64,000 nucleotides of DNA from Micromonospora sp. C31. Lineage in GTDB: Bacteria; Actinomycetota; Actinomycetes; Mycobacteriales; Micromonosporaceae. Of this stretch, positions 50,682 to 59,743 are shown in pieces. The stretch covers positions 1-64,000 of the forward strand of contig NZ_JAGPXN010000015.1 in assembly GCF_018070575.1 (NCBI RefSeq), written 5' to 3'. The position numbers were made by a program, and so were the translations under genes. The notes under the pieces are model-generated. The model made no database searches. It had not been told where the DNA came from and was given only the letters and a program-made list of their open reading frames with translations. Within the stretch, counting starts at the first letter, position 1; every line of letters starts with the position of its first letter.

Positions 50682-51593
50682 ATGACGGCACAACCGGTGA
50701 GCACGCAGCAGTCCTCGATCCCGGCCGAGGTCCCCGCGACGGTGCGGGCCTCGCTGTCGCCGTCGCGGGCGGCGGATTTCAAGACCTGCCCGCTGCTCTA
50801 CCGGTTCCGCAGCATCGACCGGCTGCCCGAGCGGCCGACCGTCGAGCAGGCCCGGGGCACGCTGGTGCACGCGGTGCTGGAACGGTTGTTCGACCTGCCG
50901 GCCACCGGGCGCACCCCGGCGGCGGCGGGCGATCTGGTGGCCCCCCAGTGGGACCGGCTGGTCACCGAGCAGCCGGAGCTCGCGGCGCTGTTCGCCGACG
51001 GCGACTCCCCCGGGGCGGCCGAGTTCCTGCGCTCCGCCGCCGGGTTGCTGGAGGGCTACTTCGCGGTGGAGGATCCGCGCCGGCTGGAGCCGGCCGAGCG
51101 GGAGAGCCTCATCTCGGCGGTGGTCGACGAGGAGCTGCTGATCCGGGGCTACGTCGACCGGCTCGACGTGGCGCCCGACGGGGCGCTGCGGGTGGTCGAC
51201 TACAAGACCGGCGGCGCGCCGCGGGAGGCGTTCGAGGCCCGGGCGTTGTTCCAGCTCAAGTTCTACGCGCTGGTGCTCTGGCGCACCCGGGGCGTGGTTC
51301 CCCGGGTGCTGCGGCTGCTCTACCTCAAGGACTCCGAGGTCTGCGACTACGCCCCGGACGCCGACGAGCTGCTGCGCTTCGAGCGCACGGTGGTGGCGTT
51401 GTGGCGGGCGATCGAGCAGGCGACCGCCCAGCAGGACTTCCGCCCCCGGCCGAGCCGGCTGTGCGACTGGTGCAGCCACCAGGCGTTCTGCCCGACGTTC
51501 GGGGGCACACCGCCGCCGTTTCCGACCCTGGCGGCACCGGATCCGCTGCGCGACGCCCGGTCCCGCCCGACGCCCCCGGGCGCCGACGGGTGA
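50682..51593 (+). CDS. RecB family exonuclease, PD-(D/E)XK with Fe-S cysteines
   Basis: 303 residues. Nuclease motifs: GTLVHAVLERL (His), GYVDRLDV (Asp) and RVVDYKTG (Asp/Lys). One Cys near the N-terminus (FKTCPLLY) and three at the C-terminus (CDWCSHQAFC) form the four-cysteine iron-sulfur clasp known from AddB and Cas4-like nucleases. Likely a DNA-repair exonuclease. The leaderless ATG is divergent from the M50 gene. Confidence 0.92.
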   Translation: MTAQPVSTQQSSIPAEVPATVRASLSPSRAADFKTCPLLYRFRSIDRLPERPTVEQARGTLVHAVLERLFDLPATGRTPAAAGDLVAPQWDRLVTEQPELAALFADGDSPGAAEFLRSAAGLLEGYFAVEDPRRLEPAERESLISAVVDEELLIRGYVDRLDVAPDGALRVVDYKTGGAPREAFEARALFQLKFYALVLWRTRGVVPRVLRLLYLKDSEVCDYAPDADELLRFERTVVALWRAIEQATAQQDFRPRPSRLCDWCSHQAFCPTFGGTPPPFPTLAAPDPLRDARSRPTPPGADG

Positions 51594-51640
51594 CCCGGTG
51601 GGTCCGCCCGGCCGGCGCCACGCCGTCGGCCCGCCCCGCG

Positions 51641-51718
51641 GTCGCGGCCCCCGGCACGGCCGCGGCGAGCAGCAGGACCGTCGCGGCCCCCGGCACCGCC
51701 GCGGCGAGCAGCGGGACC
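51641..51718 (+). repeat. Tandem 39-bp repeat, two copies
   Basis: 51641-51679 and 51680-51718 are head-to-tail copies with two mismatches, just after the RecB-like gene. In one plus-strand frame each encodes VAAPGTAAASSxT, but no gene uses it. Confidence 0.85.
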
Positions 51719-51823
51719 GCCGAAGGCGGCCGGCACCAGGCGGGGACGAGTGGCTCTCCTCCTCCTGAGGGAGGAGGCGGCCGGGCTCACCACCGGCGAC
51801 GATCAATCGGGCGTGCCGGCGGA

Positions 51824-51829
51824 TAGCGT
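51824..51829 (+). promoter_or_regulatory. -10 box of the sensor kinase gene (TAGCGT)
   Basis: TAGCGT, 6 nt before the ATG at 51836. Confidence 0.55.
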
Positions 51830-51835
51830 CGCGGT

Positions 51836-53032
51836 ATGACTTCGGGCCCCCGGGCGTGGTTGCGCCGGCACCCTTTCGCCGCGGACACGCTCCTCGCCTG
51901 CGGGCTCTTCGTGGCGGAGGTGGTGCTCGCCGCGCTGACCCCCCGCGAGTACCGGCCGGGGAGCCTGCCGGCGCTGCTGGGCTGGAGCGTGGTGTGCGCC
52001 GTGCCGGTGGCGTGGCGGCGGGTGGCGCCGTGGCCGGCGGTCGCGACGGCGGTGGCGACGCTGGCGGTGCCCCTGCTGCTCGGTCCCACGCCGGCCACGC
52101 AGGGCATGACCTTCATGGTGCTCACCTACACGGCAGCCGCCGCCGGGCCACTACGGACGGCGATCGCGGCGGCGCTGGTGCTGTGGGTCCCGCTCGGCGT
52201 CACCAGCGTCCTCGCGCCGCCGCCTGGCGAGCTGGCGAACGTCGACTCCGCCTACCTGGTGCTGGACAACCTGCTGGTCGGGGTGGTGTCGTACTCGGTG
52301 GGACGCGCCGTGCACGCCCGCCGGGCCTCCACCGAGGCGCTGCGGGAGCGGGCCCGGGCGGCCGAGGAGAACCAGCGCTCGCTGGCCGAGCGGGCGGTCG
52401 CCGACGAACGCAGGCGCATCGCCCGGGAGCTGCACGACGTGGTCGCGCACCACGTCAGCGTGATGGGGGTGCTGGCGACGGGCGCCCGGCGCGTTCTGCC
52501 CCGGGACCCGGGCGCGGCCGACGGGGCGCTCACCACCATCGAGGAGACCAGCCGGGCGACGCTGCGGGAGATGCGCCGGCTGCTCGACGTGCTGCGTACC
52601 GACGCCGAGCCGGCCGCCGACCTGGCTCCGCAACCGGGCCTCGCCGGCATCGAGGCGCTGGTGGAGCAGGTACGTGACGCCGGTCTGCCGGTGACGCTGC
52701 GGGTCGCCGGCACTCCGGGGACGTTGGAGGAGGGGGTGGCGCTGACTCTCTACCGGATCACGCAGGAGGCGCTGACCAACGCGCTCAAGCACGCCGGGGC
52801 GGCCACCGCCCAGGTGCGGCTGACCTTCGACGGGGGCACGGTCGACGTGGAGATCACCGACACCGGGCGCGGCCCCGGGACGGGCGGTGACCGGATCGGG
52901 CACGGCCTGGTCGGCATGCGGGAGCGGGTGGCCCTCTACGGTGGTGTCCTGCGCACCGGGGCCCGCCCGGGCGGCGGATTCCGGGTGTCGGCGAGGATCC
53001 CGGTGGAACCCCGGAGCGGGGCGGCGACGTGA
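51836..53032 (+). CDS. NarL-type sensor histidine kinase
   Basis: 398 residues. Several N-terminal membrane helices (to about residue 160), a coiled linker, the HisKA_3 phosphorylation motif RIARELHDVVAHHVSVM, then the ATPase domain with ALTNALKHAG and the glycine box. The extracellular part is very small, so it may sense the membrane itself. Leaderless start. It is followed 25 bp later by its response regulator. Confidence 0.93.
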   Translation: MTSGPRAWLRRHPFAADTLLACGLFVAEVVLAALTPREYRPGSLPALLGWSVVCAVPVAWRRVAPWPAVATAVATLAVPLLLGPTPATQGMTFMVLTYTAAAAGPLRTAIAAALVLWVPLGVTSVLAPPPGELANVDSAYLVLDNLLVGVVSYSVGRAVHARRASTEALRERARAAEENQRSLAERAVADERRRIARELHDVVAHHVSVMGVLATGARRVLPRDPGAADGALTTIEETSRATLREMRRLLDVLRTDAEPAADLAPQPGLAGIEALVEQVRDAGLPVTLRVAGTPGTLEEGVALTLYRITQEALTNALKHAGAATAQVRLTFDGGTVDVEITDTGRGPGTGGDRIGHGLVGMRERVALYGGVLRTGARPGGGFRVSARIPVEPRSGAAT

Positions 53033-53057
53033 CCGGGGATCGGGACGGGGGAATCGG

Positions 53058-53744
53058 ATGAGCGACCCGACGGTGCCGGCACGGCCGGTACGGATCCTGC
53101 TCGCCGACGACCAGCCGCTGCTGCGTACCGGGTTCCGGATGGTGCTGGGCACCGAGGACGACCTCGACATCGTGGCCGAGGCCGCCGACGGTCTGGAGGC
53201 GGTGCAGCTGTCCCGCCGGCTGCTGCCCGACGTGGTGCTGATGGACATCCGGATGCCGCGGATGGACGGGGTCGCCGCGACCCGGGCGATCGTCGACGCC
53301 CGGCTGCCGGTGCGGGTGCTGATCCTGACCACGTTCGACCTGGACGAGTACGTGGTGGGGGCGCTGCGGGCCGGGGCGAGCGGCTTCCTGGCCAAGGACG
53401 TGCCGGCCGACGACCTGGTGGCCGCGATCCGGACGGTGGCCGCCGGGGACGCGGTGGTGGCGCCGCGGATCCTCCGGCGTCTGCTGGACCGCTTCGCCGA
53501 CGCGCTGCCCGATCCCGCCGCCGCGCCGCCCCGGGCGCTGAGCGCCCTGACCGAGCGGGAGCGGGAGGTGCTCGTGCAGATGGCCCGAGGGCTGTCCAAC
53601 GCCGAGATCGCCCGGGCGTTGTCGGTCAGCGAGACCACCATCAAGACCCACGTCGGGCACGTGCTGACGAAGCTGGGGCTGCGCGACCGGGTGCAGGCCG
53701 TGGTGCTGGCGTACGAGTCGGGGCTGGTGCGCCCCCGGGCGTAG
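53058..53744 (+). CDS. NarL-type response regulator
   Basis: 228 residues. The receiver is complete: acidic pair in LLADDQPLLR, phospho-Asp in VVLMDIRMP, Thr in LILTTF, Lys in LAKDVP. The LuxR-type DNA-binding domain has LTEREREVLVQMARG and SETTIKTHVGHVLTKLG. Unlike the two regulators at 31-32.5 kb, it should work by phosphorylation. It probably controls the ABC exporter downstream through the inverted repeat at 53918. Confidence 0.94.
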   Translation: MSDPTVPARPVRILLADDQPLLRTGFRMVLGTEDDLDIVAEAADGLEAVQLSRRLLPDVVLMDIRMPRMDGVAATRAIVDARLPVRVLILTTFDLDEYVVGALRAGASGFLAKDVPADDLVAAIRTVAAGDAVVAPRILRRLLDRFADALPDPAAAPPRALSALTEREREVLVQMARGLSNAEIARALSVSETTIKTHVGHVLTKLGLRDRVQAVVLAYESGLVRPRA

Positions 53745-54086
53745 CGCCTCGTCGCCGGTGGCGGGGTGCGGCGTACCGTCGGATGCGCCTTGGCACGGCC
53801 GCACTGTTGCCGCCGTCACCTACCGTGACCGCAGACGTCGTCGCGTGGTTGACCCTGGCGCGGCGTCACTGTGCAGGATCGGTCCGGGCCGGTGGGAAAA
53901 GCTTCCGACCGCCCCCTCACTCAGGGGCAACCCTGAGTGGGCAATGGGGGACACCCGCAGCGCGAAGTCCGCCACGGCTCCGACCGGAGTCGGACGGATC
54001 AGGTCGGGCGAGCACAGATGATGGGACTGCCGCGCCGGACCAGCGGGGGCGGCGCGGATCGAAGACAGACGGAAGAGGTAGATGAC
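53745..54086. other. Intergenic region before the ABC exporter
   Basis: 342 bp without a gene. It holds the inverted repeat at 53918-53939 and the exporter promoter. The ribosome site GGAAGAGG lies at about 54071-54078. Confidence 0.5.
53918..53939 (+). promoter_or_regulatory. Inverted repeat, candidate operator of the ABC exporter
   Basis: CACTCAGGG-GCAA-CCCTGAGTG is a perfect 9-bp inverted repeat about 148 bp before the exporter start and 174 bp after the response-regulator gene. Its size suits a dimeric NarL-type regulator, but an RNA hairpin in a leader is also possible. Confidence 0.5.
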
Positions 54087-54854
54087 GTGACCGCGACGGT
54101 GGGCCAGCATGCGCAGGCCGCGGCCCGGGCGAGCGACGTGTGGAAGGTGTACGGCAGCGGCGAGGCGCAGGTCGTCGCGCTGCGGGGGGTCAGCGCGGAG
54201 TTCGAGCGCGGCCGGTTCACAGCGATCATGGGGCCCTCGGGGTCGGGCAAGTCGACGTTGATGCACTGCCTCGCGGGCCTCGACTCGGTGACCCGTGGCA
54301 CGGTGTCGATCGGCGAGACGAAGGTCACCGGCCTGAACGACTCGGGCCTGACCAAGCTGCGCCGCGACCGGGTCGGTTTCATCTTCCAGCAGTTCAACCT
54401 GCTGCCGACGCTGACGGCGAAGGAGAACATCCTGCTGCCGCTGTCGATCGCCGGGCGCAGGCCGGACCAGGCCTGGTACGACACGGTGATCGCCACGGTC
54501 GGGCTGCGTGACCGGCTGGACCACCGGCCGGCGCAGCTCTCCGGCGGTCAGCAGCAGCGGGTGGCGTGCGCCCGCGCGCTGGTCGCCCGCCCCGAGGTGA
54601 TCTTCGCCGACGAGCCGACCGGCAACCTGGACTCGCGTGCCGGCGCGGAGGTGCTCGGCTTCCTGCGCAACTCGGTGCGCGAGCACGGGCAGACCATCGT
54701 GATGGTCACGCACGACCCGACCGCCGCCGCGTACGCCGACCGGGTGGTCTTCCTCGCCGACGGGCAGATCGTCTCGGAGCTGATCGAGCCGACCGCCGAG
54801 ACGGTGCTGGACACCATGAAGAAGCTCGACACCCCCGCCGAGGTGACGCGCTGA
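54087..54854 (+). CDS. ABC transporter ATPase, MacB/LolD type
   Basis: 255 residues: Walker A GPSGSGKSTLM, signature LSGGQQQRVACARAL, Walker B EVIFADEPTGNLD. The family powers mechanotransmission transporters that expel peptides, lipids or antibiotics. The GTG at 54087 follows GGAAGAGGTAG. Its stop overlaps the permease start (TGATG). Confidence 0.94.
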   Translation: MTATVGQHAQAAARASDVWKVYGSGEAQVVALRGVSAEFERGRFTAIMGPSGSGKSTLMHCLAGLDSVTRGTVSIGETKVTGLNDSGLTKLRRDRVGFIFQQFNLLPTLTAKENILLPLSIAGRRPDQAWYDTVIATVGLRDRLDHRPAQLSGGQQQRVACARALVARPEVIFADEPTGNLDSRAGAEVLGFLRNSVREHGQTIVMVTHDPTAAAYADRVVFLADGQIVSELIEPTAETVLDTMKKLDTPAEVTR

Positions 54855-57406
54855 TGTTCCGCGCGACCCTGAAGAGCCTGCTGGCCCGCAAGGTCCGGCT
54901 GATCCTCTCCGGCCTGGCCGTGGTGCTGGGCGTCATGTTCGTCTCCGGCGCGTTCGTGCTCACCGACACCCTCGGCCGCTCGTTCGACGCGATCTTCGCC
55001 GACGCGTACGAGGGGGTGGACGTCAACGTCGCCGCCAGACCGAAGATCGACGTCGGCGAGACGGAGGGCATGCCGGTGGTGCCCGAGCCGGTGCCGGCGG
55101 CCGTCCTGGAGAAGATCCGGGCGGTGCCCGGCGTGGCCGAGGCCACGGGCCTGGTCGCCGTCGACGGGGCGCGGCTGATCGGCGCCAACGGCAAGGTGGT
55201 CGCCTCGTTCGGTCCGCCCCAGCTGGGCGAGAACTGGACCGGCGAGAGCGAGCTGGTGCAGCTGCGCGAGGGGCGGGCCCCGCAGGCCGACGACGAGATC
55301 GTCGTCAACCGGGCGCTCGCGACGGCCGGCAAGGTGAAGGTCGGCGACCGGGTCGGTGTGCTGACCCTGCAGCCCAAGCAGGAGTTCACCATCGTCGGCG
55401 TGTTCGGCTACAGCGGCGGCCGGGACTCCATCGGTGGCGCCAACGAGATCATGTTCACCACGCCGGTCGCGCAGCGGCTGATGCTCGGCACGCCGGGCAC
55501 CTTCAGCAACATCTCGGTCACCGCCGCCGGCGGGGTGTCGGACGCGGCGCTGCGCGACTCCGTGGCCGCCGCGGTGGGCGCCGACTTCGAGGTCAGGACG
55601 GGTACGCAGCTGTCGGAGGAGGCGGCGGCCGGCATGAAGGAGGCGCTGTCCTTCTTCAACCGGATCCTGCTCGGCTTCGCGGCGGTGGCGCTGCTGGTGG
55701 GCACCTTCCTGATCCTCAACACGTTCTCGATCATCGTGGCGCAGCGCACCCGGGAACTGGCGCTGATGCGCGCCGTCGGGGCGAGCCGGCGCCAGGTCAT
55801 CGGCTCGGTGGTGCTGGAGGCCGTCGCGGTGGGGCTGGTCGCCTCGGTGCTCGGCCTCGGCGCGGGCATCGGCATCGGCGCGCTGCTGGCGTACCTGTTC
55901 AGCACCTTCGCCGGCGGACTGACCCTGGCGGGGATCGGCGTGCCGCTCTCCGCCGTGGTCGGCGCGTTCGCCGTCGGCCTCGTGATCACCGTGGTGGCGG
56001 CGCTGCTGCCGGCGCTGCGGGCGTCGCGGATCCCGCCGATCGCCGCGATGCAGGACGTGGCCACCCCCGACCGCCCGCTGACCAGGGTCACCGTGGCCGG
56101 CGCGGTCGTCACCGCCGTGGGCGGCGCGCTGCTGGCCCTGGGGCTCACCGGCAACGCCGGGGGCAACACCCTGGCCACCATCCTCGGCGGGGTGCTGTTC
56201 GCCTTCATCGGCGTGGCCCTGCTGACGCCGCTGATCAGCCGGCCGGTGGTGGGCCTGCTCGGCGCGGTCTTCGCCTGGTCGGTGCCGGGCAAGCTGGGCC
56301 GGCTCAACTCGGGGCGCAACCCGCGCCGCACCGCCATCACCGCCGCCGCGCTGATGGTCGGCATCGCCCTGGTCACCGGGGTGACGGTGATCCTGGATTC
56401 GGCGAAGAGCAGCATCGGCGGGCTCGCCCAGGACAACCTGAAGGCGGAGCTGGTGATCGCCGGGGCGCAGAGCGGCCCCCGGCCGCCGAGTTTCGACCCG
56501 GCGGTGCTGGAGAAGGCAGCCGCGATCCCGGGGGTGCGCCTGGTCGACGGCGAGTACGGCGACCTGGCGATGGTCGGCGGCCAACGCACCTGGGTGGCGG
56601 CGAGCAGTGACATCGCCGCGCTGCGGCAGATCTTCGGGGCCGAGCCCACGGCGGGCGACATCGACCGGCTGGCGCCCGACGAGATGCTGGTCAGCTCCGA
56701 CACCGCGACGGCCCGCGGCCTGTCGGTGGGGTCGAAGGTGCCGGTGCAGACGTCCCGGGGCGAGGCGCGGACCTACACCGTGACCGGCATCTACGCCGCC
56801 TCCCAGCTCACCAATCCGGTGGTGCTGCCGGCGGAGGCGGCGCGTGGCTTCACCATCCCGCAGCCGATCCAGGGCTTCATCCAGCTGGCGCCGGGCACCC
56901 GGGTGGCGGACGTGCAGCCGCGGATCGAGGCGCTGCTCGCCGACTCCCCCGAGGTGTCGGTGGCCGACCGGGAGGCGTTCATCGAGCAGCAGACCGGTCA
57001 GCTTGACGGGCTGCTCACGATGATCCAGATCCTGCTGGCGCTGGCCATCGTGATCGCCGTGCTCGGCATCGTCAACACCCTGGCGCTGTCGGTGCTGGAG
57101 CGCACCCGGGAGCTGGGGCTGCTGCGGGCCATCGGCCTGCGGCGGGCGCAGACCATGCGGATGATCACCGTGGAGGCGGTGGTGATCTCGGTGTTCGGCG
57201 CCCTGCTGGGGGTGGTCGTCGGTGCCGGCCTCGGTGCGGCCGTGGTCGAGGCCCTGCGGGACGAGGGGATCACCGACCTGGTGCTGCCCTGGACCCAGAT
57301 GGGGATCTTCCTGGGCCTCGCCGCGATCGTGGGGGTGGTCGCGGCGGCGTTGCCGGCGGTGCGGGCCGCCCGGATCAACGTGCTGGGCGCCATCGCCCAC
57401 GACTGA
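54854..57406 (+). CDS. FtsX-type ABC permease (two FtsX cores)
   Basis: 850 residues: an N-terminal helix, a large extracellular MacB-like domain, three helices (from about residue 265), then a second MacB-like domain and the final helices with ERTRELGLLRAIGLRRAQ. Two FtsX repeats on one chain are typical of actinobacterial exporters of this class. It works with the ATPase just upstream and probably handles membrane-active compounds sensed by the two-component system. Confidence 0.93.
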   Translation: MFRATLKSLLARKVRLILSGLAVVLGVMFVSGAFVLTDTLGRSFDAIFADAYEGVDVNVAARPKIDVGETEGMPVVPEPVPAAVLEKIRAVPGVAEATGLVAVDGARLIGANGKVVASFGPPQLGENWTGESELVQLREGRAPQADDEIVVNRALATAGKVKVGDRVGVLTLQPKQEFTIVGVFGYSGGRDSIGGANEIMFTTPVAQRLMLGTPGTFSNISVTAAGGVSDAALRDSVAAAVGADFEVRTGTQLSEEAAAGMKEALSFFNRILLGFAAVALLVGTFLILNTFSIIVAQRTRELALMRAVGASRRQVIGSVVLEAVAVGLVASVLGLGAGIGIGALLAYLFSTFAGGLTLAGIGVPLSAVVGAFAVGLVITVVAALLPALRASRIPPIAAMQDVATPDRPLTRVTVAGAVVTAVGGALLALGLTGNAGGNTLATILGGVLFAFIGVALLTPLISRPVVGLLGAVFAWSVPGKLGRLNSGRNPRRTAITAAALMVGIALVTGVTVILDSAKSSIGGLAQDNLKAELVIAGAQSGPRPPSFDPAVLEKAAAIPGVRLVDGEYGDLAMVGGQRTWVAASSDIAALRQIFGAEPTAGDIDRLAPDEMLVSSDTATARGLSVGSKVPVQTSRGEARTYTVTGIYAASQLTNPVVLPAEAARGFTIPQPIQGFIQLAPGTRVADVQPRIEALLADSPEVSVADREAFIEQQTGQLDGLLTMIQILLALAIVIAVLGIVNTLALSVLERTRELGLLRAIGLRRAQTMRMITVEAVVISVFGALLGVVVGAGLGAAVVEALRDEGITDLVLPWTQMGIFLGLAAIVGVVAAALPAVRAARINVLGAIAHD

Positions 57407-57418
57407 TCCCGACGCACC

Positions 57419-57450
57419 ACGAGGGCCCCGCCGGTCGGCGGGGCCCTCGT
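57419..57450. terminator. Bidirectional terminator
   Basis: A perfect 14-bp inverted repeat ACGAGGGCCCCGCC with loop GGTC lies between two convergent genes, 12 bp after the permease stop and 4 bp after the HAD stop on the other strand. Confidence 0.88.
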
Positions 57451-57454
57451 CGTC

Positions 57455-58132
57455 TCAGTCGCCGGGCGGCGGCGCGCCGAGCAGGGCCGCCAGCAGCTCC
57501 AGGTCCGCGCCGGTCAGGCTCTCCAGCTGGTGTACGCCGTCCAGCGGCCCGATCGGCACCTCCGCCGGTACGGCCAGCACCGCCGCGCCGGCGGCGAGCG
57601 CGCTGGCCACCCCCGTCGGCGAGTCCTCGATCGCCACGCAACGGGCGATCGGCACGCCGAGCAGCCGGGCGGCGGTCAGGTACGGCTCCGGGTGCGGCTT
57701 GGCCGCGTCGACCTCGTCGCCGCAGACGACCGCGTCGAAGCTGTCCCGCCCCAGCGTGTCCAGCGCCACCTCGACCAGCGGCCGGCCGCTGGAGGTCACC
57801 AGCGCCGTCGGGATGCCCGCCGCCCGGACGGCCCGCAGCAGGTTCAGCGCGCCGGGGCGCCAGCGCAGCCCGGTGCGGAACAGCTCCAGGATGCGGGCGT
57901 TGATCCACGCCGCGCTGGCCTCGGGATCGCGCCCGGGCTGGTCCAGGTCGTCGTGCAGGATGCGCATCGACGCGGCCATGCTGCTGCCGATCATCGCCTT
58001 GCGGGCGGGGTCGGAGAGGGTGCCGCCGTACTCGGCCGCCAGCTCGTGCAGCGCGACGTCCCACAGCTTCTCACTGTCGACCAGGGTGCCGTCCATGTCG
58101 AAGAGCACGGCGGCCAGGTGGTGGCTGTTCAG
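57455..58132 (-). CDS. HAD phosphatase, beta-phosphoglucomutase-like
   Basis: About 225 residues with VLFDMDGTLVDSEKLW, the motif-II region ALVTSSG, the Lys in DAAKPHPEPYL, and IEDSPTGVASA. The cap is of the small helical type. Likely acts on sugar or polyol phosphates. The frame has no ATG/GTG close to a ribosome site: the GTG at 58108 lacks one, while a CTG at 58132 stands 4 nt after GGGAGGA. I therefore favour the CTG start, with modest confidence. Confidence 0.87.
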   Translation of the reverse strand: MNSHHLAAVLFDMDGTLVDSEKLWDVALHELAAEYGGTLSDPARKAMIGSSMAASMRILHDDLDQPGRDPEASAAWINARILELFRTGLRWRPGALNLLRAVRAAGIPTALVTSSGRPLVEVALDTLGRDSFDAVVCGDEVDAAKPHPEPYLTAARLLGVPIARCVAIEDSPTGVASALAAGAAVLAVPAEVPIGPLDGVHQLESLTGADLELLAALLGAPPPGD

Positions 58133-58294
58133 CGGGTCCTCCCTCGGGTGCGTACCCCCGGGATCCTCTCAGCCGGCACGGCGCCGGCGCGCGCCCCGGT
58201 GCGGCGGGGTGACCTGGCCGACGGGTTGCGCCCGCACGCGAGACTCGGGGACAACCGGCCGCCGGCACGGCGGCCCCCTCGCCCGGAGGTCGCC

Positions 58295-58843
58295 ATGCGC
58301 GTCCGATCCCTGGTCTCCCGATGCACCGTGGTCCTGCTCGCCGCCGCCGTAGCGATCTGGCCGGCGGGGCCGGCCGCCGCGGCGAGCCTGCCCCTGGATC
58401 GCTGCTACGACCTGGAGACCCCCCAGCACGAGGATGAGCGAACCTGGTTCGCGCCGGGCAACGTGCACACGACGTGGCCCTCCCCGGTGGGCATGGTCGA
58501 CCGGGACGTGTTCCGGGTGTCGGCCCTGGGCACGATCCGCATCGACCACTGGGGCACCCGCAAGTCCATCGCCGGCGAGCTGCCGCTGGCCGGTAGCGGC
58601 TGGCCCGCGCCGGACGCCCCCCGGTACGCGCTGATCGCGAAGGTGACCTCGGGATCCATGCTGGTGCTGAGCAACGGGCTGACCTACACCACGGACCGGT
58701 GGTTCCCGGTCGGCGCCGGCAGCGGCTGCATGCTCTACTCCAACGGCGGTGCGCCGTCGCGGCTCGTCTTCTCCTTCAACGACCCGAACCTCGGCGACAA
58801 CGGCGGCGGGGCGTCGGTGTGGGTGCGGCAGTGGTGGAACTGA
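58295..58843 (+). CDS. Secreted protein of unknown function
   Basis: 182 residues with a Sec signal peptide (LVSRCTVVLLAAAVAIWPAG, cleavage near AAAAS). The mature part has two Cys (CYDLET and GCMLYS) that may pair, many Trp, Gly and Asn, and a beta-rich pattern. No family recognised. ATG after GGAGGTCGCC. Confidence 0.8.
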   Translation: MRVRSLVSRCTVVLLAAAVAIWPAGPAAAASLPLDRCYDLETPQHEDERTWFAPGNVHTTWPSPVGMVDRDVFRVSALGTIRIDHWGTRKSIAGELPLAGSGWPAPDAPRYALIAKVTSGSMLVLSNGLTYTTDRWFPVGAGSGCMLYSNGGAPSRLVFSFNDPNLGDNGGGASVWVRQWWN

Positions 58844-58858
58844 CTGCGCCCGGCGGTC

Positions 58859-59608
58859 TCAGTTGAGGTCGCAGGCGGCCAGGGACTTCTCGTAGCCGCG
58901 GAAGAACGACTCGGTGCGCTGTTCGGCGGTGCCGTGCGCGCCCTCGGCGAACCAGGGTTGGTCGGGGGCGTCGCCGACGGCCAGCAGCCCCTCGCGGAAC
59001 TCCGCCAGGTCGCCGTCGGCGAGCCGCAGCGCCTTTGCGCGCACCGAGTCGCCGAGATACGCCCCGGCCATGCAGTCGGCCTGCAACTCCTGCTGGATGG
59101 TGTAGGAGTAGCGGATGCCGAGCCGCGCCTGGATGCCGTGGGCGTACTCGTGGCCGAGCAGGTAGAACACGAAGGCGTCGCCGACCTGGCGGAACGCGTT
59201 CACCGACCAGTTCACGTCGTAGGCGATGAAGTCGCCGGCGGAGCAGTAGACGGCGTTGTTGCGCGGCAGCGGCTGCCGGCCGCAGAAGACCTCTCCGGCC
59301 CGCTGGTACGGGATGATCCGGCGGATCGGGCGGAAGCGCTGCCCGGAGGCCCGGAACTGGGCTGCCCAGTACCGCTCGGCGATGCTCTGCGCGTCGGCGA
59401 CGTCCTGCCGGAACTCCGCGACGCTGGTGGTGCCGTCGGCCCGGGTCTGCTCGGCGCCGGGCGAGGACGCGCTGCCCGGCCGGCGCGGCGCGGGCTCCTG
59501 TCCCTCGGATTCGGACACCCCGCCGACCACGCACCCGGCCGCCGCGACGAGGGCCACCAGCAGGCCGGCCAGCGCACTTCGCGGTCGGCGTCGCACGCGC
59601 GTCGTCAC
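58859..59608 (-). CDS. Lipoprotein neutral zinc metallopeptidase
   Basis: 249 residues. Lipobox with Cys26 in VAAAGCVVGG, then an acidic linker and a putative metallopeptidase domain (YpfJ-like) with the zinc motif GHEYAHGIQARLG and a downstream Glu in QQELQADCMAG. Substrates of the family are unknown. GTG start after GGGAGGG. Divergent from the methyltransferase gene. Confidence 0.9.
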   Translation of the reverse strand: MTTRVRRRPRSALAGLLVALVAAAGCVVGGVSESEGQEPAPRRPGSASSPGAEQTRADGTTSVAEFRQDVADAQSIAERYWAAQFRASGQRFRPIRRIIPYQRAGEVFCGRQPLPRNNAVYCSAGDFIAYDVNWSVNAFRQVGDAFVFYLLGHEYAHGIQARLGIRYSYTIQQELQADCMAGAYLGDSVRAKALRLADGDLAEFREGLLAVGDAPDQPWFAEGAHGTAEQRTESFFRGYEKSLAACDLN

Positions 59609-59716
59609 AGTGCCCTCCCCGGCGTCGGCGTCGCGACGTGCAGTACCCCGGCGGTGGGTCCGGTATGCCGGGTAGCCGGTGCGGCCGGTGCGCCGACGTG
59701 GTCCACTGTGGATGGA

Positions 59717-59743
59717 TATCTGTGATCAAATGGTGCCATGATC
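59717..59743 (+). promoter_or_regulatory. Near-palindrome over the methyltransferase start
   Basis: TGATCA-A-ATGG-TG-CCAT-GATCA covers the bases just before and including the ATG. TCAAAT lies 6 nt before the ATG and could be a weak -10 box, so a protein bound here would block transcription. Confidence 0.4.
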
